Assembly: GCA_945876305.1 (NCBI GenBank)
Contig: CAMCOB010000003.1
Location: 1 to 40,295 of the forward strand
Source of the DNA: Bifidobacterium breve
GTDB taxonomy: Bacteria; Actinomycetota; Thermoleophilia; Miltoncostaeales; Miltoncostaeaceae
Direction: 5' to 3'
Length of the DNA stretch: 40,295 nt
Shown here: in pieces, positions 7,394-16,660 of the stretch
Position numbering within the stretch: the stretch's first letter is position 1
Layout: each line of letters begins with the position of its first letter
Notes under the pieces: model-generated
What the model saw: the letters and a program-made list of their open reading frames with translations, nothing else
Database searches by the model: none
What the model was told of the DNA's origin: nothing
Position numbers and translations under genes: made by a program

Positions 7394-9126
7394 CCCTCGC
7401 CCCGAAGCACCACCTCAAGGCGCTTGATCATCGATTGCAGGCGCAGGTACTCCACGTCGTCCCCGGCCGTGCGCGCAGCCCCCATGGCGTCCTCCAGAGC
7501 CCGCTTCTCAACCCGGTAGTACGCGTCGCGCAGCCGTGCCTCGCTGCCACCATCGGCGGCCTCGGCGCGCAGGGCCGCCTCAAGGGGGCGAAGGACCTCG
7601 GGCCACTCGGTGGCGCCATCCACAATGAGCCGGAGCGCGTCACGGTGTGCCGGCGACCCGAGGTGATCCGCCTGCATTCCCGAGAGCAACGGACGGCCCA
7701 CCTCCGGCACCGCAAGCGCAAGCGCCAGCAGGCTGCGCTCGCGGGCCTCGTCCAATGAAGGTGCCGGGGGCGCGTCAGGGTGGAGTGCATTCGGAGTAGC
7801 GGCTGAACGCTTCGAGCCCCCTCCTGGCGCCTGAACCCGTCGCACGAAGCGATCGAGCAGCGCCGGGGACACACCGAGCGCGGTCACCCGCCGCAGCGCT
7901 TCGTCCTTGTCGGGCGACTCGGGCATGCCCTCAAGCAGCGCGCCAAGCTCCCCAAGCGTGCGTTCCCGGTCGGCAGGGTTGTCGGGGGTGCGTGCGATGC
8001 GACGGTCCACGAGCCACGGGATGAGGGGATCGGCATCCGCGACCGCTGTTGCCAGCACGCCGAGGCCCCCTGGCGTGCCCGCCAACTCGCCGGGATCCGA
8101 ACCCGGGGGCAGCGCCACCACCCCGAGGCGCAAGGGAATCCCCTTGGCAGCCTCAATGGTGCGGCGCGCCGCCTGCTCCCCCGCCTGATCGGCGTCAAAA
8201 CACAGGCGCACCTCTGAGGCCACCCGAGCCAGAAGTCGTAGCTGCGCCGCGGTGAGGGCCGTGCCCATGCAGGCCACCGCTCCCTCGATGCCCGCCATAT
8301 GCAAGCCCATCACGTCGGTGTAGCCCTCGCTCACCACCGCAAAGCCGGCCTTGGCGGCAGACTGCCGCGCCAAGTCGAGACCAAACAAGAGCTCGCGTTT
8401 GTGGAAGCCGTCGCGCTCCGCGCTGTTCACGTACTTTGCGCGCTCATTCGGGTCCATCGTGCGCGCACCGAATCCCTGCACCCTTCCCCGCGCGTCGCAG
8501 ATGGGAAAGGTGATCCGCCCAGTGAAGAAGTCAGCGGCCGTGCCCCCACGCAGCCGTGCGAGGCCCGCTGCCTCAAGTTGCTGCCGGGAGAAGCCCTCCT
8601 GAATCGCCCGTCCCGCCAATGCGGTCCCCGATGAGGGGGCCCACCCCACACGGAACCTGCGGATCATCTCCTCCGGAAATCCCCGGCCCAGAAGGTACTT
8701 ACGGGCAGGCTCGGCTTCGGGCGACTTCCAGAGCATTGCCTCATAGAAACTGCACGCGCGGTCGAGCAGTTCGCGAACCCGCTCGGATTCACGACGACGG
8801 GCCTCCTCCTCGGGAGATGCCTGGTCGTACTTGAGTTCCACCCCGAAGCGGTCGGCCAGCTGTTCGACCGCTTCCATGAACGACCCGGCGCCCTCGCGCT
8901 GTTGCATCCAGTCGAACGAATCGCCCGTGGCGCCACAGCCATAGCAGTAGTACGTGCGGTTCTCCGGCGGGATGAGGCAGAACGACGGCGTGCGCTCGTC
9001 GTGAAATGGGCATCTTCCCCACCACCTGCCACCGCGGCGTGCCAGCTGCACTTGGCCCCGTACGAGTTCCACGAGGTCGGCGGAGTGGCGCACCTCGTCG
9101 ATGCTCGCGTCGTGGATACGCGGCAT
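7390..9126 (-). CDS. dnaG: DNA primase
   Basis: DnaG makes RNA primers for lagging-strand synthesis. 578 residues. An N-terminal CHC2 zinc-binding domain has C39, H42, C61 and C64 (CPFHDERTPSF then YYCYGCGATGDSFDW). The catalytic core contains the TOPRIM motif VVSEGYTDVMGLHMAG (around residue 263) and the acidic LCFDADQAGEQAARR. The C-terminal part (from about 430) is variable and helical, as expected for the DnaB-interaction domain. ATG 9126 shares one base with the dgt stop (TGATG), so the two genes are translationally coupled. It is the last gene of the glyQ-glyS-ppdK-unknown-dgt-dnaG operon. Confidence 0.97.
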   Translation of the reverse strand: MPRIHDASIDEVRHSADLVELVRGQVQLARRGGRWWGRCPFHDERTPSFCLIPPENRTYYCYGCGATGDSFDWMQQREGAGSFMEAVEQLADRFGVELKYDQASPEEEARRRESERVRELLDRACSFYEAMLWKSPEAEPARKYLLGRGFPEEMIRRFRVGWAPSSGTALAGRAIQEGFSRQQLEAAGLARLRGGTAADFFTGRITFPICDARGRVQGFGARTMDPNERAKYVNSAERDGFHKRELLFGLDLARQSAAKAGFAVVSEGYTDVMGLHMAGIEGAVACMGTALTAAQLRLLARVASEVRLCFDADQAGEQAARRTIEAAKGIPLRLGVVALPPGSDPGELAGTPGGLGVLATAVADADPLIPWLVDRRIARTPDNPADRERTLGELGALLEGMPESPDKDEALRRVTALGVSPALLDRFVRRVQAPGGGSKRSAATPNALHPDAPPAPSLDEARERSLLALALAVPEVGRPLLSGMQADHLGSPAHRDALRLIVDGATEWPEVLRPLEAALRAEAADGGSEARLRDAYYRVEKRALEDAMGAARTAGDDVEYLRLQSMIKRLEVVLRGEG

Positions 9127-10094
9127 CAGAGCGGGCCGTCGTGGGGAATAAACATGTCGCGGTGCGCACGGAGCGCGTAGCGATCGGTCATTCCCGACAC
9201 AAAATCGGTGGCGCGGGTGACTGGATCGGGGTCGCCGGTGGGCGGCAGCAGCAATGGGTCATCGAGGTAGGCCCTGAACAGCGACTGCACCACGTACCTC
9301 GCACGCCGCGATTCGTCTGATGCCGGGGCCGCGAGATACACCTCGGCGAACATGTAGGCACGCAGCGACCTGAACGCCTCCCCCACCTCGTCGCTCTGGA
9401 CGATGACGGGGCCGTCACCCGAGGCATCCACGATGTCGGTGACCAAGCGCGTGATGCGCTGGGATGTGCTGCCGCCGAGCACGGCGATCTCGGCGGCCGG
9501 CAGATCGTCCTCGGTGATGATTCCCGCTCGGGTGGCGTCGTCGATGTCGTGATTGACGTAGGCAATGCGATCGACCAAGCGCACGATCTGGCCCTCGAGA
9601 GTTGCGGGCAGCCCCTCCCCCGTGTGATTGCGGATACCGTCTCTCACCTGGTCGGTGAGGTTGAGACCGCGCCCATCGCGCTCGAGCACCTCCACCACAC
9701 GTACGCTCTGCTCGTTGTGGAGAAACCGGCGGCCGTGCTCGTGGCGCAGGATGTCGTCGAGGGCGTGCTCCCCCGCATGACCGAACGGCGCATGGCCGAG
9801 GTCGTGCCCCATGGTGATGGCCTCGACCAGATCCTCATTCAGCCCCATCGCCCGTGCGACCGTCCGACCGATCGCGGACACCTCAAGCGTGTGGGTGAGG
9901 CGCGTGCGGTAGTGATCACCCTCAGGCGAGATAAAGACCTGGGTCTTGTGCTTGAGACGCCGGAAGGCCTTTGTGTGAATGACGCGGTCGCGGTCGCGCT
10001 GGAATGCCGTGCGGAGTGGGCACGGGTCCTCTGCCACACGTCGGGTCGCATCCTTCGCACGTGCGGCCCGGGGGCCGAGCGGGGGTTCCCTCAC
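9126..10094 (-). CDS. dgt: dGTP triphosphohydrolase-like HD protein
   Basis: HD-superfamily enzyme of the deoxyguanosinetriphosphate triphosphohydrolase family (dNTP to deoxynucleoside plus triphosphate). 322 residues from GTG 10094. Metal ligands are visible: H68 (RLTHTLEV), H97-D98 (MGHDLGHAPFGHAGE) and a late Asp (VNHDIDDA). The N-terminal FQRDRDRVIHTKAFRRLKHK is typical of the short type-2 subfamily. I chose GTG 10094 because it follows the previous stop (10098-10096) by 1 nt and lies shortly before the conserved region; upstream in-frame sequence overlaps the neighbour and is low complexity. Its coupling to dnaG suggests a link between dNTP-pool control and replication. Confidence 0.92.
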   Translation of the reverse strand: MREPPLGPRAARAKDATRRVAEDPCPLRTAFQRDRDRVIHTKAFRRLKHKTQVFISPEGDHYRTRLTHTLEVSAIGRTVARAMGLNEDLVEAITMGHDLGHAPFGHAGEHALDDILRHEHGRRFLHNEQSVRVVEVLERDGRGLNLTDQVRDGIRNHTGEGLPATLEGQIVRLVDRIAYVNHDIDDATRAGIITEDDLPAAEIAVLGGSTSQRITRLVTDIVDASGDGPVIVQSDEVGEAFRSLRAYMFAEVYLAAPASDESRRARYVVQSLFRAYLDDPLLLPPTGDPDPVTRATDFVSGMTDRYALRAHRDMFIPHDGPL

Positions 10095-10095
10095 C

Positions 10096-10911
10096 TCAGA
10101 CGGGCTGGGGGACGGCCTGCGCCAGCTGAATGGGGAACGACCACGGGCCCTGGGCGGCCTCGTCGGCCTTGCGCGGGTCGCCCACCCCGGCGATGCGCAC
10201 CGTGAGGTTTGAAGCGTCCCGGGGAATTGCGGGCCCGAGTGCGACTGCACCCTCAACCCGGTTGCCATCGCGTGAGGCATCGAGAATGGCCGTGCGGTAA
10301 CTACGACCAAGATCGTCAGTGACCTCGAGACCCACGAGGTTCAGATGCTTGCGCTTGCGCGACTCCCCGGTCTGGATCATGAATCGCAGCCGGGCTCCAT
10401 CGTGATAGCGCTCGAGCACCGTGAGCGAGACGGTGACCTCGCCGACCGAATCGGTCTGGTCGATCGCCACCACTCCGCGCAGCGTTCCGGGACTGAAGAT
10501 AACGGCACCCGGGAACGGCTCAACAACCTCGCTCCAATGATCCTGCTCATTTGGATTGGCCATCGGCGAGTCCTGCGCCATCTGGTGGATGCGGTCGGCG
10601 GACCGGTGCTTCCAGATGTGCGGGCACTCGCGGAACAGTGAGATGAGCGCACGGTGCGAGAACGCCTTGCCGTCGTCGGGGATGTAGATCCCGTACCGGC
10701 CCTGATCTGCCCGTGTGAGCTCGATAAATGCTGCGGGAACTGACCCGTGTGAGTCGTCGAGCGCCGAGTCCTCGGCGTAATGCAGGCGATCCACCTGCCA
10801 GCCGTCGACGATCAAATCGATCAAGTCTCCCAGGCTGCCAAGGCGGTAACGCTCCTCAGTGGCGATGACGCGGTCCTCCGGGGTCGCGATGCGCGAGCGG
10901 TGATCGTACAC
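10096..10911 (-). CDS. Conserved-looking hypothetical protein between ppdK and dgt (271 aa)
   Basis: An unrecognised, apparently cytosolic protein of about 271 residues. GTG 10911 is the likely start, 23 nt after the ppdK stop. The N-terminal half is mixed alpha/beta (YRLGSLGDLIDLIVDGWQVD; GRYGIYIPDDGKAFSHRALI). The C-terminal half looks like a beta-sandwich domain: GEVTVSLTVLERYHDGARLR, LNLVGLEVTDDLGRSYRTA, SNLTVRIAGVGDP, and the ending GPWSFPIQL. That pattern resembles immunoglobulin-like ligand-binding domains, but I cannot name a family. No signal peptide or transmembrane segment is seen. It is embedded in the glyQ-to-dnaG operon with a 1 nt gap to dgt, so it is very probably expressed with the replication and PPDK genes. 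Confidence 0.75.
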   Translation of the reverse strand: MYDHRSRIATPEDRVIATEERYRLGSLGDLIDLIVDGWQVDRLHYAEDSALDDSHGSVPAAFIELTRADQGRYGIYIPDDGKAFSHRALISLFRECPHIWKHRSADRIHQMAQDSPMANPNEQDHWSEVVEPFPGAVIFSPGTLRGVVAIDQTDSVGEVTVSLTVLERYHDGARLRFMIQTGESRKRKHLNLVGLEVTDDLGRSYRTAILDASRDGNRVEGAVALGPAIPRDASNLTVRIAGVGDPRKADEAAQGPWSFPIQLAQAVPQPV

Positions 10912-10934
10912 CGCCCCCGCATGGGTGGGTGTGG

Positions 10935-13613
10935 TTAGGCAGCGGCGCCGTGGGCGCCGCGAAGCGCTGCCTGGCCGGCGGCAATACGGGCCACCTGCAC
11001 GCGGAAGGGCGAGCACGAAACGTAATCGAGGCCCACGCCATGACAGAACTCGATTGACGCGGGATCGCCGCCGTGCTCGCCGCAGATACCCAACTTGATG
11101 TCGGGCCGAACCGGCCGTGCGTCGGCTGCGGCGATCCGGATGAGCCGGCCAACCCCATCCACGTCGAGCGTCTCGAACGGATTCGAGGTGAGCAGGTTCT
11201 CCCGCAGGTACGTGCCGAGAAACCCCTTCTCGGCATCATCCCGCGAGAAGCCCAGGGTGGTCTGTGTGAGGTCATTGGTGCCAAACGAGAAGAACTCGGC
11301 CTCGCGGGCGATCGTGCCCGACGTCAGGGCGGCCCGGGGCAGCTCGATCATCGTGCCCACCCGGTATTCCACGCGAGGGCCTTCGCTCATCGCCAGCACC
11401 AGCTCGACCTCGGCAACCACGATCGCGCGGGCGCGGTGGAGCTCCTCCTCGTACGCAACCAGTGGAATCATGATCTCCACCAGTGGCGCCTCGCCGGTTT
11501 CGTCGCGCACCGCGACCGCGGCCTCCATAATGGCCCCCGCCTGCATGCGCAGGATCTCGGGAAACTCCAGCCCAAGGCGCACGCCCCGGGTTCCCAACAT
11601 CGGGTTGACCTCGTGCAGATCCTTCGCGCGCGCCAGCTGCGCGATGACCTCGGGGTTCCGTACCCCATTTCGCACGTCATCCGCCGCGTGCAGCGACAAT
11701 TCGAGCAGGCTGGGCAGAAACTCATGGAGGGGCGGGTCGAGAAGGCGGATGGTGACGGGCAGGCCCCGCATCTCGCGGAATATGCCCGTGAAGTCATCCA
11801 CCTGAAATGGTCGCAGGAGTGCAAGCAGGCGACCGCGCTCGTCGTCGTTCTCGCTCAGGATCATCGCCTGCACCAGCGGCAGGCGATCGTCGCTGAAGAA
11901 CATGTGCTCCGTGCGGCACAGGCCAATACCCTCGGCACCGAACTCACGGGCTCGACGGGCATCTTCCGGGGTGTCGGCGTTCGTGCGCACCGTGAGCACG
12001 CGCGCGCGGTCGGCCCAGTCGAGCACCCGCATCAGATACGGGTTTCGGGGGTCGGAATCGGTGAGCGGCGCCGCCCCCGAATACACGCCGCCCCCGGTGC
12101 CGTCGATGGTGATGACGTCCCCGGGAGCAAACACCGTGTCGCCGATCGAAATCGCGTCGCCATCAAACCGCAAGAGAGACACCCCGCACACCGCAGGGCA
12201 TCCCATCCCCACGGCCACCACTGCGGCGTGGCTCGTCTTGCCCCCACGTGCGGTGACGATGCCCTGCGCGGCGATCATTCCGTGCAGGTCGTCAGGTGTC
12301 GTCTCGTCCCGCACAAGAATCACCTTCTCCCCTGCCGCGCCGCGCCGCTCCGCCTCATCAGCCGTGAGAACGATCGCGCCCGTGGCCGCACCCGGTGATG
12401 CGTTGACGCCCATCGCGAGGGGAACGAGACCCGAGATGCGCACGGCCCGGGCGTCGAGTTGTGGAAGAAGCAGTTGCGGGATCTGTGCAGGAGCGATGAG
12501 CCGCGCCAAGGCGTCGTCCTCGGTCACCAGCCCCTCGTCAACGAGATCACAGGCGATCCGCACCATTGCCAGCGCGCCCCGCTTGCCATTGCGCGTCTGC
12601 AGCATGTACAGGCGCCCATCCTCAATGGTGAACTCCACGTCCTGCATATCGCAGTACGTGCGCTCAAGCAGCGCCATGGTGTCCATCAGCTCGGTGAACG
12701 CATCGGGAAGAATCTCCTGGAGTTCCTCGAGTGGATTGGGCGTGCGGATGCCTGCCACCACGTCCTCACCCTGCGCGTTCATCAGGAAGTCGCCGAACGG
12801 ACGCCCCCCCTCGCCCGTCGTGTTGTTGCGCGTGAAGGCAACACCGGTTCCGGACCGCTCACCTGTATTGCCAAATACCATTCGCTGCACATTGACCGCC
12901 GTACCGAGGTCGTGGGGGATCCCGTGATGACGTCGGTAGTCGTACGCACGGCGGTTCTCCCAGCTCTCAAATACTGCTCGGACTGCGCCATCCAACTGCG
13001 CCCGGGGGTCCTCTGGAAATGCCTCCCCACGGTGCTCCGCGAAAATGGCCTTGAACCGGTCGCAGAGCCGGCGCAGATCATCGGCACTGAGATCGACGTC
13101 CGACTGCGCACCCCGCTCGGCCTTGAGGGCGCCGAGGGCGGACTCAAAATGATGCCTCCCCACCTCGCACACCACATCGGCATACATCTGGATGAAGCGC
13201 CGATAGGAGTCGAAGGCGAAGCGGGGGTTCCCCGTGACGGCCGCCAGCCCCTCCACGCTTTCGTCGTTCATCCCCAGATTGAGAATCGTGTCCATCATCC
13301 CGGGCATCGAGTCGCGCCCGCCGCTTCGCACCGACACCAGGAGGGGGTCGGAGGGGTCGCCCAGACGCTTTCCGGCGCTGGCCTCAAGCGCAGCGAGGTG
13401 GGTGTCGATCTCATCCGTGAGCCCGGCGGGCAGCACCCGGTCCGCGCCCAGAAACGCCATGCAGGCAGCGGTAGTGATCGTGAACCCGGCGGGCACGGGA
13501 AGCCCCAGGCGCGTCATGTCGGCCACATTCGCGCCCTTGCCGCCAAGCAGATCGCGTAAGTCCCGAGATCCTTCGCTGAAGGCGTAGACCCATTTGGTCA
13601 CGCCAACCGGCAT
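10935..13613 (-). CDS. ppdK: Pyruvate, phosphate dikinase
   Basis: Interconverts pyruvate + ATP + Pi with PEP + AMP + PPi. 892 residues, full length for the family. N-terminal nucleotide-binding domain (LLGGKGANVADMTRLGLPVP; SVRSGGRDSMPGMMDTILNL), central phosphohistidine domain with catalytic H462 (TARGGKTSHAAVV; the usual Met before Thr-Ser-His is Lys), and a C-terminal PEP/pyruvate barrel (GLCRTEHMFF; FFSFGTNDLTQTTLGFSRDD; GICGEHGGDP with the catalytic Cys). ATG 13613 overlaps the glyS stop by one base (TGATG). The pyrophosphate-linked reaction is reversible, so it could serve glycolysis or gluconeogenesis; malic enzyme elsewhere in the window supplies pyruvate. Confidence 0.97.
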   Translation of the reverse strand: MPVGVTKWVYAFSEGSRDLRDLLGGKGANVADMTRLGLPVPAGFTITTAACMAFLGADRVLPAGLTDEIDTHLAALEASAGKRLGDPSDPLLVSVRSGGRDSMPGMMDTILNLGMNDESVEGLAAVTGNPRFAFDSYRRFIQMYADVVCEVGRHHFESALGALKAERGAQSDVDLSADDLRRLCDRFKAIFAEHRGEAFPEDPRAQLDGAVRAVFESWENRRAYDYRRHHGIPHDLGTAVNVQRMVFGNTGERSGTGVAFTRNNTTGEGGRPFGDFLMNAQGEDVVAGIRTPNPLEELQEILPDAFTELMDTMALLERTYCDMQDVEFTIEDGRLYMLQTRNGKRGALAMVRIACDLVDEGLVTEDDALARLIAPAQIPQLLLPQLDARAVRISGLVPLAMGVNASPGAATGAIVLTADEAERRGAAGEKVILVRDETTPDDLHGMIAAQGIVTARGGKTSHAAVVAVGMGCPAVCGVSLLRFDGDAISIGDTVFAPGDVITIDGTGGGVYSGAAPLTDSDPRNPYLMRVLDWADRARVLTVRTNADTPEDARRAREFGAEGIGLCRTEHMFFSDDRLPLVQAMILSENDDERGRLLALLRPFQVDDFTGIFREMRGLPVTIRLLDPPLHEFLPSLLELSLHAADDVRNGVRNPEVIAQLARAKDLHEVNPMLGTRGVRLGLEFPEILRMQAGAIMEAAVAVRDETGEAPLVEIMIPLVAYEEELHRARAIVVAEVELVLAMSEGPRVEYRVGTMIELPRAALTSGTIAREAEFFSFGTNDLTQTTLGFSRDDAEKGFLGTYLRENLLTSNPFETLDVDGVGRLIRIAAADARPVRPDIKLGICGEHGGDPASIEFCHGVGLDYVSCSPFRVQVARIAAGQAALRGAHGAAA

Positions 13614-15712
13614 CAGTCGCCGCCAGCCGCGATCACCAGCACGGTGAAGTCGGCGACGCCCGCATAGGCGGACTCCGCCCTGCGTACGAGGGCGTGGCGA
13701 CGATCCCGATCGGCTGGGTCCTCGGCGTTCACCATGACCGCCTCAAAGAAGGCGTCAACCGGGGGAGCCAGCGCGGCGGCGGCGGCGATGGCAGCGTCTG
13801 GGTCGCCCGCGTCGCGTGCGGCGGCAATTGCCGGCTCGGCAGCGTCGAGGGCCGCCCCAAGGGCGTCTTCATCTGGGTCGCCAACCGAGACAAACCCTGT
13901 GAGCCCCGAATCCGACTTGGCGATGATGCGACGGCAGCGGGTTGCGGCCGTGGCGGCGCGTGCCAGATCGGCGTCGGCCCGTCGGGCATCCAGCGCGCGC
14001 GCCCACGATGCGGTGGTGGCCAGGCCGCCGGGCTTCGCGGCGATGGCCGCTCGTACTGCGTCCCCCATAACTCCCTCCTGCCCCAAGTGGTACGCGAGGC
14101 GATCGGCCATGAACGACTCAAGCTCGGCCAGCGCTGCGTGGTCGTCAAGCACCAGATCGGCACCTTGCGATCGCAGGCGTGCGAATGACGGCGGGAAGAT
14201 CTGGGCAGGAACAAGATCCCACCCACGCTCGAGCGCCAGGCGCACGAACCCGGCGGCAGCGCGACGAAGTCCGTATGGGTCTTTCGACCCGGAGGGGATT
14301 TCGCCGATCAGGAATGCCCCGGAGAGGTTGTCCACCTTCTCGGCCAGGGCGAGGAAGGCCCCGGCGGCCGTCGACGGCGACGGGGAGTCGGGCCCCTCGG
14401 GCAGGTACTGCTCGGCGATTGCGACGCACGTGGCCTCATCGCGCCCCGCAAGGCCCGCGTAGTGACTCGCCGCAAACCCTTGCAGCTCACTGAACTCGGC
14501 CACCAGAATTGCGCCCTGATCAACCTTGGCGAGCGATGCGGCACTCTCCGCCGTGCTGCGGATGCTGGCATCCACGCCTGCGGCCTCAGCCAGATCACCC
14601 ACGCCGGCGACCAGACGATCGCGCTTCTCTGCAAGGGTCCCGAGACGGGCATGAAACACGATGTCGTCGAGCCGCGCGTTCAAGTTGTCAAGCCCGCTGG
14701 CCACGTCGCGGTCGTAACTGAACGCGGCATCCTGAAGCCGGGCATCCAGCACGCCTTCGTTGCCGCGAACGATGATGTCGGCATGCGCCGGGTCGCCATT
14801 GGATACGGCAAGGAAGATGGGCATGAGCGTGCCGTCTGCCGCGCTCACAGGCATGTAGCGCTGGTGGCTCTGCATCGCAGTGACGAGCACCCGCTCGGGC
14901 AGTCGCAGGTGGTCCCCCGCGATGGACCCGGTGATCACGCTCGGCCACTCAACAAGGTGTACGACCTCCTCAAGCTTGTGTGCGGGGTCGCTCCACGCAC
15001 CTCCCGCTGCTGCAGCAGCAGCATCCAGCCCATCGGTGATCGTGGCCCGCCGTTCCAGGTGGTCGGCGAGCACCGCGGAGCCCCGAAGTTGTTCAAGGTA
15101 TGACCCGGCGTCGGACACCTCGACGGGGCCACCGAGGAATCGGTGACCACGGGTGACGCCTGACGCCGGCACACCGGCGACGTCGAATGTGCACGTCTCG
15201 GATCCCACCTTGGCGGTGATCCAGCGCACCGGGCGCGAGAACCGGAGCCCCGTTCCGTCGCCCCAGCGCATCGTCTTTCCAAACCGCAACCCCTCAAGCA
15301 CCCGACGGGCGATCTCGGGCACCAGATCGACCAGGGCAGAATCCTCGCCGGGCCGGTCAAACCATACGAAGTCACGGCCGCTCTCGGCGTCGGGTCGTGT
15401 GACGAGATCAGCCACCGCAACGCCCTGCCCGCGCGCGAACCCCTCACCGGCTTTCGTCGGCGCGCCATCCTCGCCAAACGCGGCAGTCGCCGCGGGCCCG
15501 CGTACTGCCATCGCCTCACCGGACTGGCGCGCAGGCACGTCTGTCACGAACACCGCGATCCGACGTGGGGCCACCCATGCCACGGGGTCGCCACCGCTCA
15601 GATGCAGCGCAGACAGCGCGTCACTCATGAGCCCGGGCGCTTGCAGAATGGCTTCGCGACATGCGCTCGATGGCAGTTCCTCGCACCCGATCTCGATGAG
15701 CAGGTCAGGCAT
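13613..15712 (-). CDS. glyS: Glycyl-tRNA synthetase beta subunit
   Basis: Beta subunit of the heterotetrameric bacterial GlyRS; it recognises tRNA-Gly. About 699 residues, family-typical. Signature segments: LLIEIGCEELPSSACREAI at the N-terminus, WVAPRRIAVFVTD, MRWGDGTGLRFSRPVRWI, MQSHQRYMPV, and the HD-like and C-terminal region AEKVDNLSGAFLIGEIPSGS followed by KDPYGLRRAAAG. ATG 15712 is chosen because the conserved N-terminus begins there; it overlaps glyQ by 8 nt. The extreme C-terminus (MARTSGAF is not part of it; the gene ends VLVIAAGGD) is alanine-rich. It couples by one base to ppdK. Two-subunit GlyRS is not the form in most well-studied actinomycetes, which use the single-chain enzyme. 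Confidence 0.95.
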   Translation of the reverse strand: MPDLLIEIGCEELPSSACREAILQAPGLMSDALSALHLSGGDPVAWVAPRRIAVFVTDVPARQSGEAMAVRGPAATAAFGEDGAPTKAGEGFARGQGVAVADLVTRPDAESGRDFVWFDRPGEDSALVDLVPEIARRVLEGLRFGKTMRWGDGTGLRFSRPVRWITAKVGSETCTFDVAGVPASGVTRGHRFLGGPVEVSDAGSYLEQLRGSAVLADHLERRATITDGLDAAAAAAGGAWSDPAHKLEEVVHLVEWPSVITGSIAGDHLRLPERVLVTAMQSHQRYMPVSAADGTLMPIFLAVSNGDPAHADIIVRGNEGVLDARLQDAAFSYDRDVASGLDNLNARLDDIVFHARLGTLAEKRDRLVAGVGDLAEAAGVDASIRSTAESAASLAKVDQGAILVAEFSELQGFAASHYAGLAGRDEATCVAIAEQYLPEGPDSPSPSTAAGAFLALAEKVDNLSGAFLIGEIPSGSKDPYGLRRAAAGFVRLALERGWDLVPAQIFPPSFARLRSQGADLVLDDHAALAELESFMADRLAYHLGQEGVMGDAVRAAIAAKPGGLATTASWARALDARRADADLARAATAATRCRRIIAKSDSGLTGFVSVGDPDEDALGAALDAAEPAIAAARDAGDPDAAIAAAAALAPPVDAFFEAVMVNAEDPADRDRRHALVRRAESAYAGVADFTVLVIAAGGD

Positions 15713-16577
15713 CGACCGGCTCTCCCGTGGTTGCGGCAAGCCAGGCCTCGGCGCAACGGGCGGCGAGGGCGCGAACGCGCCAGATGTACGCGCCACGCTC
15801 AGTCACGCTCACAACCCCGCGCGCGTCGAGAAGGTTGAACGAGTGGCTGCACTTGAGCACCTGGTCATATGCCGGCAGCACCAACCCGGCGTCGAGGCAG
15901 CGATTGCACTCGCGCTCGTAGTCGTCGAAGTGGCGGAAGAGGGTTGCCGTGTCGGCGACGGTGAAGTTGAACGCGCTCCACTGCCGCTCGTTCTCCTGGT
16001 ACACGTCGCCGTAAGTCACTCCCGGCGCCCACTCGAGCTCGTAGACCGAACCCACACCCTGCAGATACATGGCAATGCGCTCAAGGCCGTAGGTGAGCTC
16101 GACCGAGATGGGCGCGAGATCGATGCCGCCCGCCTGCTGGAAGTAGGTGAACTGGGTCACCTCCATGCCGTCGAGCCACACCTCCCATCCAAGTCCCCAC
16201 GCGCCAAGAGTGGGCCCCTCCCAATCGTCCTCCACAAATCGCACGTCGTGAATGGCGGGATCGAGCCCCAGGGCGGTGAGCGACCCCAGATAGAGATCCT
16301 GGACGTCCTCGGGGGATGGCTTGAGGATGACCTGATACTGGAAGTAGTGCTGAAGCCGGAAGGGGTTCTCGCCGTAACGGCCATCGGTGGGACGGATGGA
16401 CGGCTCCACGTAGGCAACCCGCCACGGGTCGGGGCCGAGGCTGCGGAGGAGCGTCGCCGGATTGAAGGTTCCGGCCCCCACCTCGGTGTGGTACGGGTGC
16501 ATGAGCGAGCACCCGCGCGACGCCCAGTAGGCGTGCAGGTCGAGGATGATCTGCTGGAAGCTCGGGCCGCGGTTCAT
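15705..16577 (-). CDS. glyQ: Glycyl-tRNA synthetase alpha subunit
   Basis: Class II catalytic alpha subunit of the alpha2-beta2 GlyRS. 290 residues from ATG 16577, family length. Very strong signatures: SFQQIILDLHAYWASRGC, EVGAGTFNPATLLRSLGPDP, YVEPSIRPTDGRYGENPFRL, FTYFQQAGGIDL, SVELTYGLERIAMYLQ and DARGVVSVTERGAYI. The start fits the conserved N-terminus. A TATGCT -10 lies 9 nt upstream and no Shine-Dalgarno is present, suggesting a near-leaderless mRNA. It heads the long minus-strand operon reaching dnaG and is divergent from the C5-epimerase-like gene. Confidence 0.97.
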   Translation of the reverse strand: MNRGPSFQQIILDLHAYWASRGCSLMHPYHTEVGAGTFNPATLLRSLGPDPWRVAYVEPSIRPTDGRYGENPFRLQHYFQYQVILKPSPEDVQDLYLGSLTALGLDPAIHDVRFVEDDWEGPTLGAWGLGWEVWLDGMEVTQFTYFQQAGGIDLAPISVELTYGLERIAMYLQGVGSVYELEWAPGVTYGDVYQENERQWSAFNFTVADTATLFRHFDDYERECNRCLDAGLVLPAYDQVLKCSHSFNLLDARGVVSVTERGAYIWRVRALAARCAEAWLAATTGEPVDA

Positions 16578-16586
16578 CGGCCGGGG

Positions 16587-16592
16587 AGCATA
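16587..16592 (-). promoter_or_regulatory. Probable -10 element of the glyQ-to-dnaG operon
   Basis: The minus strand reads TATGCT, ending 9 nt before ATG 16577. GTGTCA lies 15 nt upstream as a weak -35. Predicted transcription start falls within a few bases of the ATG. Confidence 0.45.
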
Positions 16593-16642
16593 GCCCGAGT
16601 GCCCGACTGACACCGCACCGCCACGCGTCCGAGGATGCGGGA

Positions 16643-16648
16643 TAGGGT
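16643..16648 (+). promoter_or_regulatory. Possible -10 element of the C5-epimerase-like gene
   Basis: TAGGGT lies 12 nt before ATG 16661, within the 83-nt divergent intergenic region shared with glyQ. It predicts a leader of only about 5 nt. No -35 consensus is visible. Confidence 0.33.
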
Positions 16649-16660
16649 CACATCCTCCGC

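Noticed and set aside
11073..12398. Long plus-strand frames opposite ppdK (also 12459-13559)
   Set aside because: Antisense shadows of PPDK, whose frame shows family motifs throughout.
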